DNA of 64,000 bases from contig NZ_WUEK01000005.1 in the NCBI RefSeq assembly GCF_009823805.1, forward strand, positions 329,075 through 393,074. The letters run 5' to 3'. Below, one piece after another: positions 53,093 through 61,730 of this stretch. This stretch comes from Nocardioides flavescens. Its GTDB lineage: Bacteria; Actinomycetota; Actinomycetes; Propionibacteriales; Nocardioidaceae. The position numbers and the translations under genes were made by a program. The notes beneath the pieces are model-generated. The model worked only from the letters and a program-made list of their open reading frames with translations, was not told where the DNA came from and did not search any database. Each line of letters starts with the position of its first letter. Positions within the stretch are counted from its first letter, which is position 1.

Positions 53093-54289
53093 GTGCACTA
53101 CCGCCAGGTCGGCGAGGTCCCGCGCCACCGCCACACCCAGCTGCGCGACGAGACGGGCGCGCTGCGCTACGAGGAGCTGATGGGGGAGGAGGGGTTCAGC
53201 TCGGACTCCTCGCTGCTCTACCACCGCGGGGTGCCGTCGGCGATCGTCGCGAGCGAGGTGTGGGAGCTGCCCGACCAGTCCCTGGTCGCCAACCACCCGC
53301 TCCGCCCGCGCCACCTGCGGCTGCACGACCTGTTCAGCGGTGACGGGGCCGACCTCGACGCGGTCACCGGTCGCCGTCTCGTGCTCGGCAACGCCGACGT
53401 CCGGCTGTCGTACGCCGTGGCCGCCGCGACGTCGCCGTACTACCGCAACGCCACCGGCGACGAGTGCGTCTTCGTCGAGGCCGGAGCGGGGGTGGTCGAG
53501 ACGGTCTTCGGGGTGCTGGCCTACCGCGCCGGCGACTTCGTGGTCGTGCCGCGTGCGACCACGCACCGGTGGGTGCCCGACGGGTCCGCCGGGCCGAGCC
53601 GGCTGTGGGCGATCGAGGGCAACGGGCACGTCGCGCCGCCGAAGCGCTACCTCAGCCGCTACGGCCAGCTCCTCGAGCACGCGCCGTACTGCGAGCGCGA
53701 CCTGGTCGGACCCACCGCCGTGCACCTGCGCGAGGGCGAGGACGTCGAGGTGCTGGTCAAGCACCGCGGCAGCGGCGGCGCGGTCGTCGGCAGCCGGCTC
53801 GTGCACGCCACCCACCCGTGCGACGTCGTCGGATGGGACGGCTGCCTCTACCCGTTCACGTTCAACGTCGAGGACTTCATGCCGATCACCGGCAAGGTGC
53901 ACCAGCCGCCGCCGGTCCACCAGGTCTTCGAGGGACCGGGGTTCGTGGTGTGCGCGTTCGTGCCGCGCAAGGTCGACTACCACCCGCTCGCGGTGCCGGT
54001 GCCCTACTACCACTCCAACGTCGACAGCGACGAGGTCATGCTCTACGTCGCCGGCGACTACGAGGCGCGCAAGGGCTCGGGCATCGCGATCGGCTCGGTG
54101 ACCCTGCACCCCGGCGGGCACGCCCACGGGCCGCAGCCGGCCGCGATCGAGGCCTCGCTCGGCGCGGAGGCCTTCGACGAGACCGCCGTCATGGTCGACA
54201 CCTTCCGCCCGCTCGAGCTCGGCGAGGGCGCCCGCGCGGCCGAGGACCCGGCGTACCCCTGGAGCTGGGCGGGGCGCCGGCTGCGGTAG
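53093..54289 (+). CDS. hmgA: Homogentisate 1,2-dioxygenase
   Basis: 398 residues; the iron(II) enzyme that opens the homogentisate ring to maleylacetoacetate. The N-terminal MHYRQVGEVPRHRHTQLRDETGALRYEELMGEEGFSSDSSLLYH and the cupin segments FVVVPRATTHRWVP and YYHSNVDSDEVMLYVAGDYEARKGSGIAIGSVTLHPGGHAHGPQ are typical. The TAG stop falls inside repeat copy f. Confidence 0.93.
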   Translation: MHYRQVGEVPRHRHTQLRDETGALRYEELMGEEGFSSDSSLLYHRGVPSAIVASEVWELPDQSLVANHPLRPRHLRLHDLFSGDGADLDAVTGRRLVLGNADVRLSYAVAAATSPYYRNATGDECVFVEAGAGVVETVFGVLAYRAGDFVVVPRATTHRWVPDGSAGPSRLWAIEGNGHVAPPKRYLSRYGQLLEHAPYCERDLVGPTAVHLREGEDVEVLVKHRGSGGAVVGSRLVHATHPCDVVGWDGCLYPFTFNVEDFMPITGKVHQPPPVHQVFEGPGFVVCAFVPRKVDYHPLAVPVPYYHSNVDSDEVMLYVAGDYEARKGSGIAIGSVTLHPGGHAHGPQPAAIEASLGAEAFDETAVMVDTFRPLELGEGARAAEDPAYPWSWAGRRLR

Positions 54290-54328
54290 TCCGCGACGTC
54301 CGGACGGTGCGGAACGTCGCGGACTACC
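54285..54328. repeat. Repeat family 2, short variant copy f
   Basis: Arms GGTAGTCCGCGACGT and ACGTCGCGGACTACC around a short loop: same architecture as family 2 with compensating changes in both arms. It supplies the TAG stop of hmgA (54287-54289) and, on the other strand, the TAG stop of the DUF1501 gene (54324-54326). Confidence 0.75.
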
Positions 54329-55598
54329 CGGCGACGGTCTGCATGACGCCGACCGAGGTCGGCGAGAAGCCGGGGAAGACCTGGCCGACGGTGGCGCTGA
54401 AGCCGGTGGAGACGACCTCGGTGAGCACGCTGCGGTAGTCGGTGGTCATGGTGAGGTCGGCGTCGACGGTGTTGGTGAGGCCGGGCCAGCGGCCGTAGTA
54501 GCCGCCCTTGACGCCGGCGCCGAGCAGGAACATCACGTTGCCGTAGCCGTGGTCGAGCCCGCCGTTGGCGTTCTCCTTGACCCGGCGGCCGAACTCGCTG
54601 ACCGTCACGATCGTGACCTTGGACAGCAGCGGGCCGAGGTCGGTCAGGAAGCCCTTGAGGCAGGCTGCGAACTCGTCGGCCATCCGCTGCAGGTTGCCGT
54701 TGTCGGGGGTCCCGATCCAGGTGTGGTGGTCCCACGAGCCGTGGTCCACGGTGATCACCTCGGCGCCGACGTCGGCCCGGATGGTGCGGGCGGTGGCGGC
54801 GAGCGCGTCGCCGAGGTCGGAGTAGCGGGGGTACGACGCGCCGTTGGCCGGGGTCGCCGAGGAGTTGCGCACCGGGGCGAAGGCGTCGACGACGTCCAGC
54901 GCCTGCGCGGCGCCGTTGCCGAGCGGTCCGCCCGCGCCCTGCCACATCGCCCGCATCGAGGCCTGACGCTTGGCCGCCGAGGCGGCGTCGTCGGAGCCCC
55001 ACAGCTGCACGGCGTCGATGTCGGGGGTGACCAGGGCCGGTTCGGGGCCGGAGAGGGCGGTGATCGGCACCCCGCCCCCGCCGTACTGGACGGCGTCGAG
55101 CGGGGAGCGCGACGCGTCGCGGCCGATGAGCCGGTTGAGCCAGCCGACCCGCGCCGACGAGCCGGGGTCGGCGTCCTCGAGCTCCTCCATCGCCGAGAAG
55201 TGCGAGCGGTTGGCCGAGGGCAGACCCGTGGCGTGGACCGCCGCCATCTGGCGGGTGTTCCACCACGGCAGCAGCGGCGCCAGTGACGGGTGGAGGCCGA
55301 AGAAGCCGTCCTTGGCGAGCAGCCGGTCGGACGGTACGGCGATGGACGGGCGGGCGGCGTAGTAGGCCGGGTCGGCGTGCGGGACGACGAGGTTGAGCCC
55401 GTCGCAGGCCCCGCGCATCGACAGCAGCACGAGCACGCGCTTGGCCGGGGTCGCGGCGTACGCCGTGGAGACGGCGGCGGTGCCGAACGTCGTGGCGACC
55501 GCGGCCGTGCCGCCGATCGCGGCGACCCCGCGCAGGAAGGAGCGGCGACCCAGCCTGGTCGCCTCGCTGAACTCGTCGCAGCAGGTCTGGTCGGTCAT
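54324..55598 (-). CDS. DUF1501 (sulfatase-like fold) secreted protein, Tat substrate
   Basis: 424 residues. The N-terminus has a twin-arginine signal (RRSFLRGVAAIGGTAAVATTFGTAAV). The DUF1501 domain follows, with KRVLVLLSMRGACDGLNLVVPHADPAYYAARPSIAVP, HSSL-like FGLHPSLAPLLPWW, TVDHGSWDHH and VTVSEFGRRVKENANGGLDHGYGN, which resemble alkaline-phosphatase-superfamily metal ligands. Function unknown; such proteins almost always pair with DUF1800, as here. The ATG overlaps the DUF1800 stop by 4 bp. Confidence 0.87.
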   Translation of the reverse strand: MTDQTCCDEFSEATRLGRRSFLRGVAAIGGTAAVATTFGTAAVSTAYAATPAKRVLVLLSMRGACDGLNLVVPHADPAYYAARPSIAVPSDRLLAKDGFFGLHPSLAPLLPWWNTRQMAAVHATGLPSANRSHFSAMEELEDADPGSSARVGWLNRLIGRDASRSPLDAVQYGGGGVPITALSGPEPALVTPDIDAVQLWGSDDAASAAKRQASMRAMWQGAGGPLGNGAAQALDVVDAFAPVRNSSATPANGASYPRYSDLGDALAATARTIRADVGAEVITVDHGSWDHHTWIGTPDNGNLQRMADEFAACLKGFLTDLGPLLSKVTIVTVSEFGRRVKENANGGLDHGYGNVMFLLGAGVKGGYYGRWPGLTNTVDADLTMTTDYRSVLTEVVSTGFSATVGQVFPGFSPTSVGVMQTVAG

Positions 55599-57340
55599 CG
55601 GGTCAGGTGCTCCGGGCTGTCGAGGAGGGTGGCGATGAGGCCGGGCATGCCCCACCTGACGAGGGCGTGGGTGGGGGTGATGACCGTGGCGGCGGTGAGG
55701 CCGGTCTGCAGCCGGGCCGCCTCCTGCACGCGGGCGCTGGCCGAGCGGCAGAGCAGCTCGCGGGAGAGGTGCTCGACGAGGTCGTCGAAGCGGATGGAGG
55801 TGCCGGTGGTCACCGGCGCCCACGAGGCGAGCGGGCGGTAGGTCAGGTCCTGCTTGGGCCACCAGGTGCCGGCCATCGCGTAGTGCATCTGGAACGACGC
55901 CAGGATGCGCGAGGCCGACGACCACGCGGCGCCGCGCTCGGGCGGGCCGTCGGGTCGCGGCCAGCTCTGCGGCTCGGCGCCGACGGTGGAGGTCTGCCAC
56001 AGGATCGCGTTGGCCGCCGAGTCGTTGCCGGTCGGGCGCGCGAGCTGCACCCCGAGGGCCCGCCAGGTCGCGACGACGTCGTCGGTCGGCGTGCGCACCT
56101 TGGCGCCGGCGGACGCCGCGAACTCCGGGAGGGCCACCAGCGCCTGCAGCACCGGCGCGATGGCGGTGTCGGCGGCGAGGTAGACCTGCGCGAGGTGGTC
56201 GACGAGCGCCGGCGACGGGTCGTCGGAGACGAAGCGGACGGCGAGCTTGCGGCACAGTCGCGCGGCGGTCGCGGGGTGGTGGGCGAGGTAGGACAGGTAC
56301 GCCGTGGCGACGGCCCGGCCGTCCGGGTCGGTGTTGGGGTGGCTGAACCCCATGACCTGCACCGGCCCGGTCCAGTGCGAGGCGGTGTCGTACCAGTCGC
56401 GCCAGGTGCTCCACATCTGCACGCGGTAGCCGGTGAGGATGCGCGCGGAGGCCTTGACGTCGTCCTCGGTGTAGTTGCCGCGCCCGACGGTGTGCAGCTC
56501 GAGGAGCTCACGGCCGAGGTTCTCGTTGGGGGCGCGCTTGGTGGAGGAGGCGTTGTCGAGGCTGATGCCCATCGCCGGGTGCGTGATGGCGGCCGTCAGC
56601 AGCTGGTCGAAGCGCCCCAGGGCGAGGGATCGGATGAGCCTGCCGTACGACGCGCGGAAGCCGAAGACGCCGTCGTCGTGGACGGGCACGTGCAGGTGGT
56701 TCTCGAAGAACTCGGTCATCTGCTCGAGGACCTGGCGCGAGGACCAGATGCGGCGCAGCAGGCACCAGCGCTGGTAGTCGGCCATCACCTCCCACGCGGG
56801 CTCGACCTGGGCCTGGTCGCGCTGCCAGATGGTCGGGGCGTCGAGGTCGAGGGAGGGCCACCACGTCAGGAACTGGTCGCCGACCGGGTCCGGGATGCCG
56901 GCGGGGGAGAGCTGCGCGGTGAACCACGCCTGCGGGCCGCCCGCCGCCTCCATCTCCTGGTGCAGCTGCGGGGTCACGCCGTAGCTGAACCGGCTGCCGA
57001 GGTGGAGCCCGAACGCGCTCGGCAGCGGGCTCGGCGCCAGCGGGGTCGGCGTCGGGGTGGAGGTGGTGGTGGGGTTCTTGGTCGTGCTCGGCGGCTTGGT
57101 CTGGTTGCCGTTCTGGTTGCCCTGGTTGCCCTTGCCGCCGTCGTCCTGCTTCGCCGGCTTGTGCAACCGATGCTTGCAGGTGGTCGCCTTCCAGCAGGTG
57201 TGGGAGGTGTGCACCCGGCAGCGGTGGAACTTCCGCTTCGCCTTGCCCTTGGTCTTGCCGCCGCCCGCCAGCGCCCGCGCGGACAGCGGGTCCGAGAGCG
57301 GCGTCGACGTCGGGGGAGTCGACTGCAGGAGTGGCGGCAT
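55595..57340 (-). CDS. DUF1800 family protein
   Basis: 581 residues. After about 110 residues of Lys/Cys/Pro/Thr-rich low-complexity sequence (CRVHTSHTCWKATTCKHR, TTTSTPTPTP) comes the helical DUF1800 domain: FGLHLGSRFSYGVTPQLHQEM, EFFENHLHVPVHDD, NENLGRELLELHTVGRGNYTEDDVKASARILTG and CRKLAVRFVSDDPSPALVDHL. Function unknown. No clear signal peptide is visible, although its partner is exported by Tat, so co-export as a complex is possible. Confidence 0.85.
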   Translation of the reverse strand: MPPLLQSTPPTSTPLSDPLSARALAGGGKTKGKAKRKFHRCRVHTSHTCWKATTCKHRLHKPAKQDDGGKGNQGNQNGNQTKPPSTTKNPTTTSTPTPTPLAPSPLPSAFGLHLGSRFSYGVTPQLHQEMEAAGGPQAWFTAQLSPAGIPDPVGDQFLTWWPSLDLDAPTIWQRDQAQVEPAWEVMADYQRWCLLRRIWSSRQVLEQMTEFFENHLHVPVHDDGVFGFRASYGRLIRSLALGRFDQLLTAAITHPAMGISLDNASSTKRAPNENLGRELLELHTVGRGNYTEDDVKASARILTGYRVQMWSTWRDWYDTASHWTGPVQVMGFSHPNTDPDGRAVATAYLSYLAHHPATAARLCRKLAVRFVSDDPSPALVDHLAQVYLAADTAIAPVLQALVALPEFAASAGAKVRTPTDDVVATWRALGVQLARPTGNDSAANAILWQTSTVGAEPQSWPRPDGPPERGAAWSSASRILASFQMHYAMAGTWWPKQDLTYRPLASWAPVTTGTSIRFDDLVEHLSRELLCRSASARVQEAARLQTGLTAATVITPTHALVRWGMPGLIATLLDSPEHLTR

Positions 57341-57641
57341 CGCTGGCTCACACTTCGCGGGGGGACGCAGGGTGGGTCGAGCGAACCGGTGGGGGCGGCC
57401 GAGTCACGCTCTCGACGTCCACGCTAGGAACGACGGCGCGCCTCGGCAGACGAAGTGCGCGAGGTTGGGCCGATCGGTCAGGTCCCGGTCTGGTCCGGTG
57501 GGGCTAGTGGTTTCGAGACAGGACTTCGTCCTTCCTCAACCATCGGGGTCGGAACTGTCGTGGTCGGTGGTTGAGGAGGCGCGCCAGCGCCGTCTCGAAA
57601 CCACTGTCGGTACCACCGGGCTCAGCGGTGGGGCGCGGCGC
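57341..57641. other. Intergenic stretch containing two family 1 repeats
   Basis: About 300 bp without a gene. It carries repeat copies at 57507-57543 and 57567-57604 and otherwise no supportable feature. Confidence 0.6.
57507..57604. repeat. Two family 1 repeats in opposite orientation
   Basis: 57507-57543 reads GTGGTTTCGAGAC to CTCAACCAT. 57567-57604 is inverted, GTGGTTGAGG to GTCTCGAAACCAC, with a different core (GGCGCGCCAGCGCC). Arms are conserved while cores differ but stay palindromic. Confidence 0.88.
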
Positions 57642-58562
57642 TCAGCCGGCGGTGGCGGCGTACGCCGCGGCGATGGCGGAGCCGACGCGGGCGTTCTCGC
57701 GCACGAGCGCGATGTTGGTGGTGAGGCTGGCGCCGTCGGTGAGCTCGACGATGCGGCCGAGGAGGAACGGCGTGGCGTCGCGGCCGTTGATGCCGCGCTC
57801 GTCGAGGTCGGCGAGGGCACGGGCGATCACCGAGTCGATCTCGGAGGCGGGGATCTCGTCGGCCTCGGGCACCGGGTGGGCGACGACGATGCCGGAGTCG
57901 AGGCCGAGGGACCAGGCCGCGTGCATGGTCGCGGCGATCTCGTCGGGGCCGTCGGCGCGCAGCGGGGCGGGGAACCCGCTGCCGCGGGTGTAGAACGCCG
58001 GGAACTCGTCCGAGCCGTCGACGATCACCGGCACACCCAGGGTCTCGAGCGTCTCGAGGGTGAGCTGGATGTCGAGGATCGACTTCACGCCGGCGCAGAC
58101 GACCGCGACCTGGGTGCGCGAGAGCTCGGTGAGGTCGGCGCTGACGTCGAAGGTCGTGGGGGCGCCGCGGTGGACGCCGCCGAGGCCGCCGGTGACGAAG
58201 GTGCGGATGCCGGCGAGCGCGGCCAGCCGCATCGTCGAGGCGACGGTGGTCGCACCGTGGCGGCGCTGCGCGACCACGCTGGGCAGGTCGCGCACGCTGA
58301 CCTTGGCGACGTCGGGGTCGCTCGCCAGCAGCTCCAGGTCGTCGGTCGACAGGCCGATGCGCGGCACCCCGCCGAGCACCGCGATGGTCGCGGGCACGGC
58401 GCCGCCCGCGCGCACGATGCCCTCGACCTCGGTGGCCATCTCGACGTTCTGCGGGTAGGGCATCCCGTGGCTGATGATCGTGCTCTCGAGGGCGACGACG
58501 GGGGCTCCGTCGGCCAGGGCGGTCGCGACCTCGTCGGTCACCTGCAGCATGGGGTGGCTCAC
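57642..58562 (-). CDS. psuG: Pseudouridine-5'-phosphate glycosidase
   Basis: 306 residues; splits pseudouridine 5'-phosphate into uracil and ribose 5-phosphate. Typical segments are VVALESTIISHGMPYPQN, VPATIAVLGGVPRIGL, KVSVRDLPSVVAQRRHGATTVASTMRLAALAGIRTFVTGGLGGVHRG (catalytic Lys early in this block) and NIALVRENARVGSAIA. It overlaps psuK by 4 bp; together they recycle pseudouridine from RNA. Confidence 0.94.
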   Translation of the reverse strand: MSHPMLQVTDEVATALADGAPVVALESTIISHGMPYPQNVEMATEVEGIVRAGGAVPATIAVLGGVPRIGLSTDDLELLASDPDVAKVSVRDLPSVVAQRRHGATTVASTMRLAALAGIRTFVTGGLGGVHRGAPTTFDVSADLTELSRTQVAVVCAGVKSILDIQLTLETLETLGVPVIVDGSDEFPAFYTRGSGFPAPLRADGPDEIAATMHAAWSLGLDSGIVVAHPVPEADEIPASEIDSVIARALADLDERGINGRDATPFLLGRIVELTDGASLTTNIALVRENARVGSAIAAAYAATAG

Positions 58563-59458
58563 GACCCCATCCTCTCGCGGAGGTCCGGGCGCACGGTGTG
58601 GGGGCTGGCCACGGTGAGCGCGGCCGCGCGGTGGCCGTACGCCGCCGCCTCGGCCGGGGCGTCGCCGGCGAGCAGCCGGTGGCAGAACGCCGCGATGGAG
58701 GCGTCGCCCGCCCCCGTGACGTCGACGACCTCGGCGGGATCGACGAGCGGTGCCGGGAGCCGGGTGCCGGCCGTGGGCTCGGCTGCGGTGCTGAGCACCG
58801 ACCCGTCACGACCGTGGCGCACCCACACCAGCTCGGCACCGCGCCCGTGCAGCGCCGCGGCGCTGCCGCCGAGCGCGACCAGCTCGTCGTGGTTGGGGGT
58901 GAGCGCGTGCACGGGCCGGTCGGGGCCGAGCAGCGGCGCGATGCGGGCGGCCTTGGCGACGCTGACCGGGTCGACGACGACGGGTACGCCGGCCCGCGAG
59001 GCCGCGTCGAGCACCGCGGCCACCGTGGCCGCAGTGAGGTTGCCGTCGAGCACGACCATCGCCGCGGCCCGCAGCGCGTCGAGGTCGAGGTCGTCGGGCG
59101 AGAAGGCGTCGGTGGCCGCCATGTCGGCGACCGCGACGGCGAGCTCCCCGGCATCGTCGAGCACCGCGACGTAGGCGCCGGTGCGGCCGGTGCGGCGTAC
59201 GGACGAGACGGTGACGCCCGCCGCGGCCGTCCGCTCGAGCAGCCAGTCGCCGTCGGCGTCGTCGCCGACCACCGACAGCAGGGAGACGGGGTGGCCCAGG
59301 CGGGCGAGGTTCTCGGCGATGTTGCGGCCCACGCCGCCCGCCGAGCGCGAGACGGCGCCGGGGTTGCTCGTCGCCCCGACGAGCGCGGCGGTGGTGCGGG
59401 CCTTGACGTCGACGTTGGCGCCGCCGACGACCGCGACGGGGAGCAGCTCTGACGGCAC
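58559..59458 (-). CDS. psuK: Pseudouridine kinase (PfkB family)
   Basis: 299 residues. PfkB signature 1 SAGGVGRNIAENLARLG and signature 2 VVDVTGAGDASIAAFCHRLL with catalytic Asp, plus the substrate-binding opening VAVVGGANVDVKA. Coupling to psuG makes pseudouridine the likely substrate; without it the call would be a generic ribokinase-like sugar kinase. Confidence 0.87.
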   Translation of the reverse strand: MPSELLPVAVVGGANVDVKARTTAALVGATSNPGAVSRSAGGVGRNIAENLARLGHPVSLLSVVGDDADGDWLLERTAAAGVTVSSVRRTGRTGAYVAVLDDAGELAVAVADMAATDAFSPDDLDLDALRAAAMVVLDGNLTAATVAAVLDAASRAGVPVVVDPVSVAKAARIAPLLGPDRPVHALTPNHDELVALGGSAAALHGRGAELVWVRHGRDGSVLSTAAEPTAGTRLPAPLVDPAEVVDVTGAGDASIAAFCHRLLAGDAPAEAAAYGHRAAALTVASPHTVRPDLRERMGS

Positions 59459-59535
59459 GCCCGCAGCGTAGTGAGGGAGTCGCCCACCCTCCGGGGCGAG
59501 GTTCGGGCCGTGCGCCCCCGGTCACCTGATCCCTC

Positions 59536-61140
59536 GTGACGGATGAGGGAGTGGACCAGGTCCTGCAGACGGCCCGGGAGGTCTTCGGCCACGACTCCCT
59601 GCTCCCCGGTCAGGCGGAGTCGATCGCCGCAGCCGTGGCCGGGCACGACGTGTTGTTCGTGTCTCCCACCGGCAGCGGCAAGTCGCTCGCCTACCAGGTC
59701 GCCGGGGTGCTCAGCGGCGGGCTGACCCTCGTGGTCTCGCCGCTGGTGGCGCTCCAGCAGGACCAGGTCGACCACCTCGCCCGCCTCGGTGAGCGCACCC
59801 GCGCGGCCCGGCTCAGCTCGCAGGAGACCGAGCACCAGCAGGAGGAGGTGCTCGCGGCCGCCGAGGCGGGCGAACTCGCCTTCCTCTTCCTGGCCCCCGA
59901 GCAGCTGGCCCGACCCGAGGTCCAGGAGCGGCTGCGCGCCGTCGAGCCCGTCCTCGTCGCGGTCGACGAGGCCCACTGCGTCTCCTCGTGGGGCCACGAC
60001 TTCCGCCCCGACTACCTCCGCCTGCGCGAGCTCCTCGACGCCGTCGGCGGCCCGCCGGTGCTGGCGATGACCGCCACCGCCGCGGCGCCGGTGCGCGAGG
60101 ACATCGTCGAGCGGCTGCTGCGCGAGCCCAGCGTCGTCATCACCGGGTTCCGCCGGGCCGGACTCGAGTTCACCGTCCGCCGCGTCGCCGACGGCGACGC
60201 CCAGCGCTCCGCTGTGCTCGACCTCGTCGCCGCCCAGCCCGACGGCGTCAGCGGCATCGTCTACTGCCGCACCCGCGGCGAGGCCGACGACCTGGCCGCC
60301 GCACTCGTCGAGGCGGGGCGCCGCGCGGCGTCGTACCACGCCGGCCACGGGGCCAAGCGCCGCCGCGAGACCCAGGACGCGTTCATGTCACCCGACGGCG
60401 ACCTCGACGTGGTCGTCGCGACCTCGGCGTTCGGGATGGGGGTCGACAAGCCCGACGTGCGCTTCGTCGTGCACCACCGCGCCCCGGAGTCTCTCGACAC
60501 CTACTACCAGGAGGCCGGCCGCGCCGGGCGCGACGGCGAGCCCGCCAGCGTGGTGCTGGTGCACCGCCCGGAGGACCTCTCGCTCGGCAAGTTCTTCTCG
60601 GGCGGGCTGCCGAAGGAGAAGGACGTGCGCGCCGTCCTCGGCGCGGCGAGCAGGCTGGGCTCCCGGGACCCGAAGGTCGTGAAGGTCGAGGCCGGCACCG
60701 GCCCCCGCAAGACCGCCCGCATCCTCAACCTGCTCTCGCTCAGCGAAGGCGCCGACGATCCCGTCCTAGGGGTGCTCGAGCGGGCCAAGGCGCAGCGCGA
60801 GCTGGAGCGCTCCCGTGTCGAGATGGTGCGCGAGTACGCCGACACCAAGCGCTGCCGCATGGACTTCATCGTGGGCTACTTCGGCGACCCCGAGCGGGCC
60901 CGCTGCGGGGTGTGCGACGCCTGCCGCTCCGGGTCGGCGGAGGAGAGCGACCGGGCCGTCGAGTCGGCCGGGGGCGCCTTCGGCGTCGGCGACCCGGTGC
61001 GTCACGAGGAGTTCGGCGCGGGTCTGGTCAGCGAGGTCGAGGCCGACCGCGTGACGGTGCTCTTCGACGAGGTCGGCTACCGCACGCTCAGCCTCGAGGT
61101 CGTCGAGGAGCGCGGCATCCTGGTGCCGGCCTCGGCCTGA
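59536..61140 (+). CDS. RecQ-family ATP-dependent DNA helicase
   Basis: 534 residues. Helicase motifs: VSPTGSGKSLAYQ (I), VVSPLVALQQDQV (Ia), VDEAHCVSSWGHDFRPDY (II), AMTATAAAPV (III), GIVYCRTRGEADDLA (IV), VVATSAFGMGVDKPDVRFVVHH (V) and YYQEAGRAGRDGEPA (VI). A zinc-like KRCRMDFIVGYFG...CGVCDACR follows, then a short C-terminal beta domain with VGDPVRHEEFGAGLVSEVEADRVTVLFDEVGYRTL. There is no HRDC domain, so it is the short actinobacterial form. Involved in recombination and repair. Confidence 0.9.
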   Translation: MTDEGVDQVLQTAREVFGHDSLLPGQAESIAAAVAGHDVLFVSPTGSGKSLAYQVAGVLSGGLTLVVSPLVALQQDQVDHLARLGERTRAARLSSQETEHQQEEVLAAAEAGELAFLFLAPEQLARPEVQERLRAVEPVLVAVDEAHCVSSWGHDFRPDYLRLRELLDAVGGPPVLAMTATAAAPVREDIVERLLREPSVVITGFRRAGLEFTVRRVADGDAQRSAVLDLVAAQPDGVSGIVYCRTRGEADDLAAALVEAGRRAASYHAGHGAKRRRETQDAFMSPDGDLDVVVATSAFGMGVDKPDVRFVVHHRAPESLDTYYQEAGRAGRDGEPASVVLVHRPEDLSLGKFFSGGLPKEKDVRAVLGAASRLGSRDPKVVKVEAGTGPRKTARILNLLSLSEGADDPVLGVLERAKAQRELERSRVEMVREYADTKRCRMDFIVGYFGDPERARCGVCDACRSGSAEESDRAVESAGGAFGVGDPVRHEEFGAGLVSEVEADRVTVLFDEVGYRTLSLEVVEERGILVPASA

Positions 61141-61168
61141 GGCCCGGAGGTTGGGCCGGTCGGCCGCC

Positions 61169-61435
61169 TCAGCGCGGCTGGTAGCGGTGCAGCTTGGAGC
61201 GCGGGTCGAGCTTGGGGTAGCCGGCGACCGGGAGGCTCGGGTAGTCCGGCTGCACGTCGGCGTCGCGGTGCGGGCGCACCTCGTCGGCGCGCACCGGCGC
61301 GGTGTCGCGCGTGCCGCTGGGCGCGAGCCGACCGCCACCGACGTCGCCGATGCGCTGGCTGCTCACGCCCATGTCGCCGGACGTCTCGCCGGAGGTGCCG
61401 CTGACCGAGGGGTCGTGCTGGTCGGGTGCGCTCAT
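61169..61435 (-). CDS. Small polar hypothetical protein
   Basis: 88 residues, hydrophilic, rich in Asp, Arg, Ser and Pro (SVSGTSGETSGDMGVSS; PVRADEVRPHRDADVQPDYP). No known domain; appears disordered. ATG at 61435. It is last in a run of small genes on this strand. Confidence 0.6.
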   Translation of the reverse strand: MSAPDQHDPSVSGTSGETSGDMGVSSQRIGDVGGGRLAPSGTRDTAPVRADEVRPHRDADVQPDYPSLPVAGYPKLDPRSKLHRYQPR

Positions 61436-61457
61436 GACAGCAACGTACCCGTGTCGA

Positions 61458-61730
61458 TCAGGCGGGGGACTCGTCCTCGGGGGCGACGTCGCCGGAGTCG
61501 GACTCCTGGGTCGCCTCGGTCTCGGTGTCCTCGCCCTCCTGCAGCTCGTCCGGCTGGTCCTCGGTGGCGGGGTTGTCCTGGGGGTCGAGGTCGGCCGGGA
61601 TGTTGGTCTCGGCCTCGGGGCGGGCGTCGACGCCGCCGGGGTTGGGCTCGCGCGGCTCCGTGTCGGGGGCCGGCATGTCGCCCAGGTCGCCGGTCTGGGT
61701 GGGCTGGTCGTCTGCGGTGTCGTCGCTCAT
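61458..61730 (-). CDS. Small acidic hypothetical protein
   Basis: 90 residues, dominated by Asp, Glu, Gln, Thr and Pro (AETNIPADLDPQDNPATEDQPDELQEGEDTETEATQE). Probably disordered. The ATG overlaps the Nudix stop by 4 bp. It resembles the acidic protein at 62241-62477 (both contain DLDPQ followed by DxxxxxPP/Q-type text), so the two may be paralogues. Confidence 0.65.
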   Translation of the reverse strand: MSDDTADDQPTQTGDLGDMPAPDTEPREPNPGGVDARPEAETNIPADLDPQDNPATEDQPDELQEGEDTETEATQESDSGDVAPEDESPA

